Assembly: GCA_044227605.1 (NCBI GenBank)
Contig: JBGAWJ010000009.1
Span: 1 to 26,441, forward strand
Reading direction: 5' to 3'
Source of the DNA: JAEUKQ01 sp044227605
Lineage (GTDB): Bacteria; Pseudomonadota; Alphaproteobacteria; JAEUKQ01
DNA length: 26,441 nt
Shown here: in pieces, positions 7,489-14,775 of the stretch
Position numbering within the stretch: position 1 is the first letter of the stretch
Layout: each line of letters opens with the position of its first letter
Program-made: the position numbers and the translations under genes
Notes under the pieces: generated by a model
Database searches by the model: none
The model's input: the letters and a program-made list of their open reading frames with translations, nothing else
Told to the model about the DNA's origin: nothing

Positions 7489-7792
7489 GAAGCACCTTTC
7501 AAAAAGGATAATAACATTTGAGAAAATCTAACGTAAAACAAGCGCTTCCGTCAACCTATTTGGGGGATTCACGGCAAAATTTGGAAGTATTTTTTGAATC
7601 CTGTTTTCAAAAAACTACCCCCCTCCTTTAAAAAAGGCAAAAAGTAGGATTTTTGGCAGAGAATTTAGATTCTATCTCTTACCCAGGGCATTTTTCAATG
7701 CGCCGGTCGGGTATGAACCATATGAAATTCCCCGGGTTAGGAAAGGAAGAAAGCAAGGAGATAAATAATATAAAATAGGATCGTGTCGAAAT
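7489..7792. other. 304-base intergenic region with a perfect 9-bp palindrome
   Basis: Non-coding gap between two minus-strand genes. Besides the promoter near 7526-7554, it holds TTTTTTGAA (7590-7598) and its exact reverse complement TTCAAAAAA (7606-7614), separated by 7 bases. This has no T-run after the 3' arm on either strand and so is not a standard terminator. A purine/pyrimidine-biased patch lies at 7614-7650. I see no gene in it. Confidence 0.45.
7526..7554 (-). promoter_or_regulatory. Candidate promoter for the two-TM protein gene
   Basis: On the minus strand TTGACG (7554-7549) is followed after 17 bases by TTAGAT (7531-7526). Transcription would start about 30 bases before the ATG at 7488. 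The -35 is strong, the -10 moderate. Confidence 0.45.
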
Positions 7793-8416
7793 TTAATCCT
7801 TGGGGATAGTGGCTAGCATCGATGGGCGTTTGCTAAATTCTTGATACCAGGCATTGAGTTTTGCATAATCTTTGTGCCAATTGTCAGTTGGGAAACGGAA
7901 ATCGATATATCCCAAGGCGGCGGCCAAGGAAAATTCTCCAATCGTTGGTGCTTTACTGAAATGTTTAACCTCCTGTTCGGCGGCTTTCAGGCTGCCTTGT
8001 ACTTTATTCCGCTGCAGGGTTAGAAAATCAGCCCATTGTAAATTGGCTGGGCGCATGTGGGTTTCAATGCGTTGGGCAACAGCGGCTTCCAATAAACCAT
8101 CGGCTAAAGCATGCAAGCGCAAGGCCCGATATTTCGCAGGGCTGCTGGTTGGGAATAATTTCCCTTGCGCCATGTCATTCAAATATTCGCAAATAACGAT
8201 GGAATCATAAAGCACCATACCATCCGCGGTGGTTAAGCTTGGAACCTTGCCCAACGGATTTTCAGGGGCGATGCCTTGTACCCAATTATCCCGGATTGGG
8301 GCAATTATTTCAATTTTGTCAATCAGTTTTAATTCATGGGCAACCAGCATCACTTTGCGGCCGTAAGGGGTGGTGCTGGACGTACGCAGTTGCATTTTAT
8401 GGGAAGTATCAACCAT
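7793..8416 (-). CDS. Glutathione S-transferase family protein
   Basis: A 207-residue cytoplasmic protein of the GST superfamily. Such enzymes conjugate or reduce electrophiles with glutathione; the substrate cannot be read from sequence. The N-terminal thioredoxin-like domain (about 8-85) shows LRTSSTTPYGRKVMLVAHEL, the NPLGKVPSL loop with the cis-proline, and the glutathione-contacting acidic-Ser pair in LYDSIVICEYL. The C-terminal all-helical domain (about 95-205) contains APTIGEFSLAAALGYIDFRF, the usual helix with an aspartate two residues before the F. I chose ATG 8416 (MVDTSHK) because AGGAG lies 8 bases upstream. An in-frame ATG at 8479 would add 21 residues absent from the family. Confidence 0.9.
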   Translation of the reverse strand: MVDTSHKMQLRTSSTTPYGRKVMLVAHELKLIDKIEIIAPIRDNWVQGIAPENPLGKVPSLTTADGMVLYDSIVICEYLNDMAQGKLFPTSSPAKYRALRLHALADGLLEAAVAQRIETHMRPANLQWADFLTLQRNKVQGSLKAAEQEVKHFSKAPTIGEFSLAAALGYIDFRFPTDNWHKDYAKLNAWYQEFSKRPSMLATIPKD

Positions 8417-8698
8417 CGGATAGTCTCCTGAAAATAGAGATGAATATCGAAGCATGGGATTAAAATAATCCATTCCCACGATGGCCTAGTTTGTCAAAAA
8501 CTGCAACAGGGGGTTATCAGCCGCTCTACGCCCAGCTAATCCACCATATATGGAAAAATAGGTACATGCTTTGATCTGTGATATTCCTGCCTGATGAACA
8601 AGCAAATTCTCTTTGTCTTGTCTTGATGGCGGATTAGGGGTTGCCATTCGATGGCGGCTTAGATAAGTTGTTGGCAATGCTGTATCAATTGTCTGAAA
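8417..8698. other. Intergenic region between divergent GST and hisC genes
   Basis: The gap between the two start codons is 344 bases. The last part, before hisC, holds a weak promoter candidate listed separately. The remainder contains no coding region, RNA gene or repeat that I can support. Confidence 0.4.
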
Positions 8699-8728
8699 TT
8701 GGCTTTGGGAACCAACGGCCCGTTTTAT
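8699..8728 (+). promoter_or_regulatory. Candidate promoter for hisC
   Basis: TTGGCT (8699-8704) and TTTTAT (8723-8728), each matching 4 of 6 consensus positions, are 18 bases apart. The start site would fall about 25 bases before the hisC ATG. Confidence 0.3.
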
Positions 8729-8760
8729 CAAGAATAATAACAATATTGGGAGGATGAACG

Positions 8761-9900
8761 ATGACAGTTCCAGCAAGACCAGGCTTAAACGTTTTATCGG
8801 CCTACGTGCCAGGTGAGGCAAAATTACCAGGCTATGCCAACCCCATTCGTTTGGCATCCAATGAAAATGCTTTAGGGGCGAGCCCCAAGGCGACGGAAGC
8901 CTTTTCTAAGGTTGCATCTCAGTTACATCGGTATCCCGATCCATCCGCCCGCTTATTACGTGAAACACTGGCCAAGAAATTTCAATTGGACGATAACCGA
9001 ATCGTTTGCGGTGCCGGTTCCGATGAATTAATTGAATTAATTGCACAAGGATATGCGGGTCCCGGGGATGAAGTTATTTATAGCCAATATGGTTTTGGGA
9101 AATATGCAATCACCATCATCAGCGTGGGCGCCAAACCCGTGATGGTACCTGAGAAAAATTTCACGACCCAAGTGGATGGCATCTTGGCTGCTGTGAATGC
9201 GCGTACCAAAATTATTTTCTTGGCCAATCCCAATAACCCCACCGGTAGTATGTTAGCAGCCAGCGACATCCGTCGCTTGCATCAAGGATTGCCGCCGTAT
9301 GTGTTATTGGTGTTGGACGCGGCCTATGCGGATTATGTGGACGACAAGACCTATGAAGCGGGTTATCAATTAGCCAGTAACAGCGAAAACGTCATTGTCT
9401 TGCGGACTTTTTCAAAAATTTATGCGTTGGCAGCCTTACGGATTGGCTGGGCTTATGCCCACCCTGCTGTCATTGACATTATTAATCGTATCCGCGGGCC
9501 TTTTACCTTGTCTGCCCCCGCCCAGTCGGCAGCTTGTGCGGCCTTGGAAGATGAGGCCCATGTGGAAAAAGCGCGTCAGCACAACCGGCAATATTTGCCT
9601 TGGTTCCGCAAGCAAATGCTGGAAATGGGTTTTCAGGTCTTGCCAAGCGCTGGTAATTTTGTGTTGGTACGTTTTTCGGAAGGGGAGCAGCCGCAACAAA
9701 AGCAAGTCGGGAATCAAAAAGCCCTTGAGGTCAAAAGCTACCTAAATCAGCAAGGCATTATCATTCGCCCCCTTGATCCTTACGGCTTACATGACTGTTT
9801 GCGGATTACCATCGGTACGGCCGAAGAAATGAAAACAGTTGTCCAAAAGCTAAAAGATTACCAAAGCCGCCATCAACATCTTCGACAATCGGCCGGGTAA
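8761..9900 (+). CDS. hisC: Histidinol-phosphate aminotransferase
   Basis: PLP-dependent class I/II aminotransferase (379 residues). It converts imidazole-acetol phosphate and glutamate to histidinol phosphate in histidine synthesis. In alphaproteobacteria HisC-like enzymes often also act on phenylpyruvate or prephenate. Visible motifs: LASNENALGASP, GAGSDELIELI (cofactor phosphate), NPNNPTG (156-162), the pyridine-N aspartate and tyrosine in LDAAYADY (Asp186, Tyr189), the Schiff-base lysine in RTFSKIYALAALRIGW (Lys219) with Arg227, and the substrate-binding arginine in LRITIG near the end. The start ATG has GGAGG 7 bases upstream. It is not next to other his genes or to tyrC, so the aromatic role cannot be excluded. 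Confidence 0.93.
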   Translation: MTVPARPGLNVLSAYVPGEAKLPGYANPIRLASNENALGASPKATEAFSKVASQLHRYPDPSARLLRETLAKKFQLDDNRIVCGAGSDELIELIAQGYAGPGDEVIYSQYGFGKYAITIISVGAKPVMVPEKNFTTQVDGILAAVNARTKIIFLANPNNPTGSMLAASDIRRLHQGLPPYVLLVLDAAYADYVDDKTYEAGYQLASNSENVIVLRTFSKIYALAALRIGWAYAHPAVIDIINRIRGPFTLSAPAQSAACAALEDEAHVEKARQHNRQYLPWFRKQMLEMGFQVLPSAGNFVLVRFSEGEQPQQKQVGNQKALEVKSYLNQQGIIIRPLDPYGLHDCLRITIGTAEEMKTVVQKLKDYQSRHQHLRQSAG

Positions 9901-9915
9901 TCCCGGACACGGTTC

Positions 9916-9946
9916 ATAAGAAAACTTCCTCAATTGCTTTTCTTAT
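9916..9946 (+). terminator. Hairpin after hisC, weak terminator candidate
   Basis: ATAAGAAAA (9916-9924) pairs exactly with TTTTCTTAT (9938-9946) around a 13-base loop. The stem is AT-rich and no T-run follows, so terminator function is uncertain. Confidence 0.3.
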
Positions 9947-10049
9947 CAACGGATAGGCGGGATGCCCTTACCTAGGGATGATTCTTTCCCGTTCATTTAC
10001 CCCTTTTATTTATTATTGACGCTTTCCTAAACGATAGGAGACATTGACC

Positions 10050-11477
10050 ATGACACCTAAGTTTAATTTTAACGGCCGGATTATAATGATTGGGTATGGC
10101 TCAGTTGGCCGCTGTACCCTGGCTATGATAGCAGAAAATTTTGATATGCCTTTAAGCAATATAACCATTATTGATGGGCAAGATCAAACCCATATCATTG
10201 CCCCTTACGTCCAGCGCGGCGTTCAATATCTGGTTAATCCTTTGTACCGGGAAAATCTGCATCAAGTTCTTGATGGGCGTGCGGGTAGCGGCGATATCAT
10301 GCTAAATTTAAGTGTGGATGTAAGCTCGGTTGATTTAATGGATTGGTGCCAAAAACACCGGGTGTTATATTTAGATACCTGCATTGAACCTTGGGATGGG
10401 TATTATGATAACCCCAAAATCCCCGTGAGCAAACGCAGCAACTATTATTTGCGTTATGAGGCGATCCAGCGGGCCAAGAAATGGCGTAAACCTGCAATGA
10501 GTGCCCTTTTAACCCATGGGGCTAATCCGGGGCTTATCAGCCATTTTGCTAAAGCCGGGTTACTTGAAATTGCCAGCAAAAAACTAAAGGCCTTTAAGGA
10601 TCAGCCAAAAACCCAGCAAGCATGGGCCGCTTTAGCCCAGCAATTAGGGGTTAAAGTCATCCAGGTGGCGGAGCATGACACCCAAATTGCCAATCGTCCT
10701 AAACGCCCGGGTGAGTTTGTAAACACTTGGAGCATTGATGGCTTTTACAGCGAAGGCATGCAACCAGCCGAGATGGGCTGGGGGACGCATGAAAAGAAAA
10801 TGCCAAAAGATGGCTTCCATCACCGGGTGGGATCACGTTCTTCCATTTATTTGGGGCAACCAGGACTGATTACCCAAGTGAATTCATGGACACCGGTCAG
10901 TGGGCCTATGAAGGCCTATTGCATTACCCATGGCGAAGCTATTAGCCTCAGTGAATATTTAACTGTAAAGCAGGGGAAAAAAGTGATGTACCGGCCCACG
11001 GTATATTATGCGTATCACCCCTGCAACGATGCGGTTCTCAGTATGCGTGAGGTGGCCATGCGCGATAGCTGGACATTACAACCCAATAAACGTTTGTTAA
11101 ATGAGGAAATTATCGAAGGCGGCGATGAATTAGGCGCCTTGCTACTCGGGGATCACGGCGGTTTGTGGTTTGGCTCCATTCTAGATCATCAGACCGCACG
11201 CCAAATGTTAAAAGGTAAATTCAGCGCCACCTCTTTGCAAATTGCAGCACCAGTAATGGCAGGGGCGATGTGGTTAATTAAGAATCCGCAACTGGGTTTA
11301 TTAGAACCAGAACATTTGGGTTATCAGGAAATCATTGAAATCTGCCGGCCATATCTAGGTAAAATAGTGGGGGTGTGGACAGATTGGACGCCGCTACAAG
11401 GGCATTACCGTTTATTCCGGGAAAAGGGTTTAAATATGAATGATCCCTGGCAGTTCCAAAATTTCCGCATCAGTTAA
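10050..11477 (+). CDS. hss: Homospermidine synthase
   Basis: NAD-dependent cytoplasmic enzyme that makes sym-homospermidine from two putrescines (or from spermidine and putrescine), the main long polyamine in many alphaproteobacteria. The 475-residue length is normal. The N-terminal Rossmann fold shows IIMIGYGSVG (glycines 15, 17, 20) and ITIIDGQD at the end of strand 2. Other family landmarks are LYLDTCIEPWDGYY, LLTHGANPGLISHFAK, AEHDTQI, NTWSIDGFYSEGMQPAEMGWGTHEK, GEAISLSEYLTV, RPTVYYAYHPCNDA and GALLLGDHGG. I chose ATG 10050 because AGGAG (10036-10040) is 9 bases upstream; an in-frame TTG at 10044 is only 3 bases from it. The gene stands alone. Confidence 0.95.
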   Translation: MTPKFNFNGRIIMIGYGSVGRCTLAMIAENFDMPLSNITIIDGQDQTHIIAPYVQRGVQYLVNPLYRENLHQVLDGRAGSGDIMLNLSVDVSSVDLMDWCQKHRVLYLDTCIEPWDGYYDNPKIPVSKRSNYYLRYEAIQRAKKWRKPAMSALLTHGANPGLISHFAKAGLLEIASKKLKAFKDQPKTQQAWAALAQQLGVKVIQVAEHDTQIANRPKRPGEFVNTWSIDGFYSEGMQPAEMGWGTHEKKMPKDGFHHRVGSRSSIYLGQPGLITQVNSWTPVSGPMKAYCITHGEAISLSEYLTVKQGKKVMYRPTVYYAYHPCNDAVLSMREVAMRDSWTLQPNKRLLNEEIIEGGDELGALLLGDHGGLWFGSILDHQTARQMLKGKFSATSLQIAAPVMAGAMWLIKNPQLGLLEPEHLGYQEIIEICRPYLGKIVGVWTDWTPLQGHYRLFREKGLNMNDPWQFQNFRIS

Positions 11478-11491
11478 GGATATAAATGAGT

Positions 11492-11531
11492 GGCCCCTGT
11501 TTTTTAAAGGCAGGGTTTAAAGATAGGGGCC
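11492..11531. terminator. Terminator-like hairpin between convergent genes
   Basis: GGCCCCT (11492-11498) pairs with AGGGGCC (11525-11531), 7 bp with a long AT-rich loop, just after hss and before the end of the DUF2125 gene. No clear T-run follows. Confidence 0.35.
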
Positions 11532-11566
11532 TATGACCATAGGAGGGCGATCCTCAAGCTTGGTTT

Positions 11567-12661
11567 TTATAAAAACACTTTGGCGGGTAAAAGGCTTAGG
11601 AAATAAAACCAATCAATCCTTTGTAAATGATACAAAGTAATGGGCCCCCAGCTGATCAGTTGGTTTTTAATCGATAGCTTAACAGCGATGAAACTATTGT
11701 CTAAATTGCCTTGGGCTGCTGCCAAAAGTTTGCTGGTATCTTGAATACTGTTTTGCGTTTCTTTATCCCAATAGCCAACTTGGAAAAAGCTTTGCAGTAA
11801 GTGATCATACCCATATAACCGGAAATAAACGTCACTTTGAGGTTGTAATTGTTCATCCAGCTGAAGGGCTACTTGATTAGCTACCACGCTCCATTTATCC
11901 GTCAATACCAGTAAGTTTTCGATCATTATTTGTCCGGCGGATTTTTGCCAATTCGCCAATTTTTTCAAGAAATTCTTCCCCTGCCATGGGCCTTTGGCAG
12001 AAGCATATAAAATGACAAGGGGGATGGGGCCAGATAGGAAAGGGGTGGAAACCCCCGGTAAGCTAATCATTTGAAACTGGCTAATAACAAACCATTCAGG
12101 CTGGTTAGGAAAATGGGTTAGGATAATTTGCCCCTCTTTAATAGTTAGGGAAGGTATTGCTTGACCGGCTTGGGCACTAAGGGCAATATCGGTTGCATTG
12201 ATTTCAGCACTTTTTAATTTACCGTCAAAGCCTAAATAGCCGAAGATAGTGGCATTGCCAGAAACCAGCGAGCGTTGCCCATTCACGGTTATTTCTTGCC
12301 GGGCATTTTGGATGATTAGTTGGACATCGATCGGTCGCCAGGCGGTCGCAATTAACTTGATGCTGTCGGCTTTCAAAGACCATGGATTGGGGGTATCATA
12401 ATAGGCAATGTTGATACCCGGTATAAAAATAGTAAAACTATAAGGAAACCCTTTCACCGTGATAGTGGAGGGCAATATTGCTTTAAAACCATTGGCTTGC
12501 AACACGGGCTGCAATTTTGGCCAATATTTTTCGATCAGGCTTGCAGCAATACACCAATATGCTATATATGCGGTGCAGCAAATTAAGGGCAGCATGAGAA
12601 TGCCGTAAGAAACCCGCCATATGCGCTTAGGACTAGACACGGATATGAACCCCTTTTTCAT
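11567..12661 (-). CDS. DUF2125 family protein, membrane-anchored
   Basis: A 364-residue protein with one N-terminal membrane segment (about 17-40) and a large domain, probably periplasmic. It matches the alphaproteobacterial DUF2125 family as I know it. Features are an anchor, then an early strand with VKGFPYSFTIFIPGINIAYYD, a PWSLKADSIKLIATAWRPIDVQLII block (the W-R-P-x-x-V signature), and many beta strands. The arrangement resembles AsmA/YdgA-like lipid-contacting proteins, but no function is established. ATG 12661 lacks a clear Shine-Dalgarno. A GTG seven codons downstream has AAGGGG about 10 bases before it and is an alternative start that still keeps the anchor. It is divergent from the EamA permease gene. 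Confidence 0.8.
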   Translation of the reverse strand: MKKGFISVSSPKRIWRVSYGILMLPLICCTAYIAYWCIAASLIEKYWPKLQPVLQANGFKAILPSTITVKGFPYSFTIFIPGINIAYYDTPNPWSLKADSIKLIATAWRPIDVQLIIQNARQEITVNGQRSLVSGNATIFGYLGFDGKLKSAEINATDIALSAQAGQAIPSLTIKEGQIILTHFPNQPEWFVISQFQMISLPGVSTPFLSGPIPLVILYASAKGPWQGKNFLKKLANWQKSAGQIMIENLLVLTDKWSVVANQVALQLDEQLQPQSDVYFRLYGYDHLLQSFFQVGYWDKETQNSIQDTSKLLAAAQGNLDNSFIAVKLSIKNQLISWGPITLYHLQRIDWFYFLSLLPAKVFL

Positions 12662-12810
12662 TTTTTAATGGTTGCAGCCAATTTGTTGTCTTTAATCCTC
12701 TCATCATAATTTTGAACTATGGGATATGAGGGGTTCCTTACTGAAAAAGGCAGACGAGCAATTTTGCCAGAAGAATATGTTATACGCCATATTGTCTAGA
12801 AAGAATACGG

Positions 12811-13737
12811 ATGTCCAGTACCCAATCTCCTGCCGGTCCTTCTATCAAAAAGCAGCGCTTATCTTTTTCTATTTTATTTGTCCTGTTATGGAGCACGGGG
12901 TTTATCGTGGCCAAAATTGGTTTGCGCTATGCAGGCCCGTTTACCTTTATTTTAATACGGATGGGAATTGCTATTGTGATTATGGGAATTTTTGCCTTGG
13001 TCATGAAAGCCCGCTGGCCAAGGCAGCTTAAAACTATCTGCCATTTGGCGGTTGCCGGTGTTTTAACCCATGCTGTTTATTTGGGGGCTTCCTGGTCGGC
13101 GGTTGCCCAAGAAGTGCCGGTGGGGATCGTGGCGATTATTGCAGGCCTACAACCGCTCGTTACCAGTGTTTTGGCAGGTCCCATGTTGGGCGAGAAAACT
13201 ACCCAACGACAATGGATTGGCCTCCTGGTTGGGTTTTTAGGCATTTTTATTATTGTTGAACCTAGGTTACAAGCGGCCATCTTGTCTTTTCAAGGGATTG
13301 CGTTGGCGGTTTTTGCTTTGTTGGGCATTACCTTGGGGACTTTATACCAAAAACGTTTTTGTCGGAATATTGATTTAAGATCTGGACAAGTCATCCAGTT
13401 GATTGCGGCATCCCTGGTCATATGGCCTTGGGTCTATTGGATGCAGGAAAAACCGGTTGAATGGTCCGGAGAGTTTATTTTTTCCCTATTTTGGATGTCA
13501 ATCGTGTTATCGGGCATTGCCATCACTTTGCTTACCTGGTTGATTTATAACACTCCGGCGGCTTCAGTGGCCGTATTATTTTATGTGACACCCCCGTTGG
13601 CAATGGTTTATGCCTATATTATTTTGGGGGAAAATCTGGGTTGGTTAGGAATAGCTGGTATGGCTGTTACTATTTCAGGGTTAATATTGACCATTACTAA
13701 AAAGGTACCAACAAAACATCGTCATCCGCCATTATAG
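12811..13737 (+). CDS. EamA/DMT-superfamily permease
   Basis: A 308-residue inner-membrane protein with about ten hydrophobic segments forming two EamA repeats (about 16-140 and 158-295). Typical features are LLWSTGFIVAKIGLRYAGPFTFILIRM at the start of repeat 1, VPVGIVAIIAGLQPLVTSVLAGPMLGEKTTQRQWIGLLVGFLGIFII at its end, and the matching VLFYVTPPLAMVYAYIILGENLGWLGIAGMAVTISGLIL in repeat 2. Family members export amino acids, nucleosides or other metabolites; the substrate cannot be told. The start ATG has only a weak purine-rich region before it. It is followed by an intrinsic terminator, so it appears monocistronic. Confidence 0.9.
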   Translation: MSSTQSPAGPSIKKQRLSFSILFVLLWSTGFIVAKIGLRYAGPFTFILIRMGIAIVIMGIFALVMKARWPRQLKTICHLAVAGVLTHAVYLGASWSAVAQEVPVGIVAIIAGLQPLVTSVLAGPMLGEKTTQRQWIGLLVGFLGIFIIVEPRLQAAILSFQGIALAVFALLGITLGTLYQKRFCRNIDLRSGQVIQLIAASLVIWPWVYWMQEKPVEWSGEFIFSLFWMSIVLSGIAITLLTWLIYNTPAASVAVLFYVTPPLAMVYAYIILGENLGWLGIAGMAVTISGLILTITKKVPTKHRHPPL

Positions 13738-13809
13738 GGGTTAGCGGGGGATTTTAGGAAAGGCTATGATCATGCGGGGGCTTGGGACTAAACGCCCGTT
13801 TATCCCAGA

Positions 13810-13832
13810 AGGGGGCTGTGCCTCCTGTTTTT
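13810..13832 (+). terminator. Intrinsic terminator after the EamA permease
   Basis: AGGGGGC (13810-13816) pairs with GCCTCCT (13820-13826), 7 bp with one G-U pair and a 3-base loop, followed by GTTTTT (13827-13832). It lies about 70 bases after the stop codon. Confidence 0.65.
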
Positions 13833-14064
13833 GCCGCACGTATGATTATCCCACAGTAGCATCAGCATAAATTTGCGTAAAGATCATTTTCATGAACATG
13901 CTTGTTTGGCGGGAGGATAGGTTCGGTATCCTATACTATTCATGAAATTCCTTGATCTACAGACTATCCCTGCCTAAATACTTATTCTGCCTCCTGTGAT
14001 TCCCACGCCCAAGTACTTAAATTCTAACCGGTAATTTTATTAACAAACGGTAAAAAATAATTTC
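13833..14064. other. Intergenic region before the rimP promoter
   Basis: This is part of the 478-base gap between the permease and rimP. I see a short hairpin AGGATA/TATCCT around GGTTCGG near 13917-13935. I also see a second copy of TGCCTCCTGTG-like sequence near 13990-14000, echoing the terminator arm at 13818-13827. No ORF, tRNA or known small RNA can be supported. Nothing links the hairpin to a known riboswitch. Confidence 0.35.
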
Positions 14065-14093
14065 TTGCCAAGGCAATTAAGTTATGGTAATGC
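14065..14093 (+). promoter_or_regulatory. Candidate promoter for the rimP-nusA-infB operon
   Basis: TTGCCA (14065-14070), a 17-base spacer and TAATGC (14088-14093; weak -10). It precedes the leader hairpin and would give a 5' leader of about 115 bases before rimP. Confidence 0.35.
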
Positions 14094-14120
14094 TCGTACA
14101 ACAATCATCCTTAATACTCA

Positions 14121-14147
14121 AGGGTGGGCTTATGGCCCGCCCTTTTT
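14121..14147 (+). terminator. Terminator-like hairpin in the rimP leader (possible attenuator)
   Basis: AGGGTGGGC (14121-14129) pairs with GCCCGCCCT (14135-14143), 9 bp with one G-U pair and a 5-base loop, followed by TTTT. It lies about 70 bases before rimP and 290 bases after the permease terminator. It is therefore placed to act on transcripts entering the operon rather than to end the upstream gene. Attenuation is inference. Confidence 0.65.
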
Positions 14148-14215
14148 GTTAGGGGCGTATTTTAACATATTTAGCGGACAAGCTACTGGGGAATTTATTT
14201 AATCTTCAGGCGGAA

Positions 14216-14752
14216 ATGAAGAATATCGAACCTATTCAACAATTATTAGAGCCTTCTTTAAACCAGAGAGGCTATGAGCTTATCCAAGTCAAGTGGCAGC
14301 AAGGTCGTTTAGCTGTTCTGCAGATTATGGTGGAACATCAAAATTTGGAACCCTTGACCATGAAGGATTGTGTTAGCTTAACTAGGTTAATCTCAACCAT
14401 TTTAGATGTTAGTGACCCGATCTCCCATGCATACAGCCTGGAAGTGGGGTCACCTGGGATTGATCGCCCCTTGGTCAAAAAACAGGATTTTCAGCGGTTT
14501 GCGGATCAAGACGTTTGGTTGGAAACAGAAGAACTAGGCCAGAAACCTAAAAGATGGCAGGGGAAAATTTTAGGTGTTAAAGGGGACGATATTTTACTAC
14601 AGGTAGAAAATGAAGAACAGCCATTGGCATTGCCTTACCAATCCATCCGTCAGGCGCATTTGCAGATTGAAAAGAAATTGCTTGGCAAGCCGCCTAAGCC
14701 GGGCTTGAAAAATAATCCAAAGACAAAACAACCATCTAAACTGAATAACTAA
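14216..14752 (+). CDS. rimP: Ribosome maturation factor RimP
   Basis: A 178-residue cytoplasmic factor needed for 30S subunit maturation. The N-terminal alpha/beta domain (about 1-85) has the family signature GYELIQVKWQQGRLAVLQIMVEH. It is followed by LTMKDCVSLTRLISTILDVSDPISHAYSLEVGSPGIDRPL, where EVGSPGIDRPL is the hallmark. The C-terminal Sm-like barrel (about 95-150) follows, then a lysine-rich tail of about 25 residues. The ATG is preceded by AGGCGGAA. It is the first gene of the conserved operon and ends 23 bases before nusA. Confidence 0.95.
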   Translation: MKNIEPIQQLLEPSLNQRGYELIQVKWQQGRLAVLQIMVEHQNLEPLTMKDCVSLTRLISTILDVSDPISHAYSLEVGSPGIDRPLVKKQDFQRFADQDVWLETEELGQKPKRWQGKILGVKGDDILLQVENEEQPLALPYQSIRQAHLQIEKKLLGKPPKPGLKNNPKTKQPSKLNN

Positions 14753-14775
14753 TATAATGGGTAGGATATAGAAAT

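Noticed and set aside
8486..8857. Minus-strand 123-codon frame with a hydrophobic stretch, upstream of and overlapping hisC
   Set aside because: It covers the hisC start, Shine-Dalgarno and first 32 codons on the opposite strand. It has no good RBS and resembles no protein; it is most likely a chance frame.
13833..14064. Possible tRNA, tmRNA, SRP RNA or other known RNA in the gap before rimP (E. coli has a tRNA-fMet gene there)
   Set aside because: No T-loop (GTTCRA) with acceptor pairing and no SRP or tmRNA core motif could be found on either strand.
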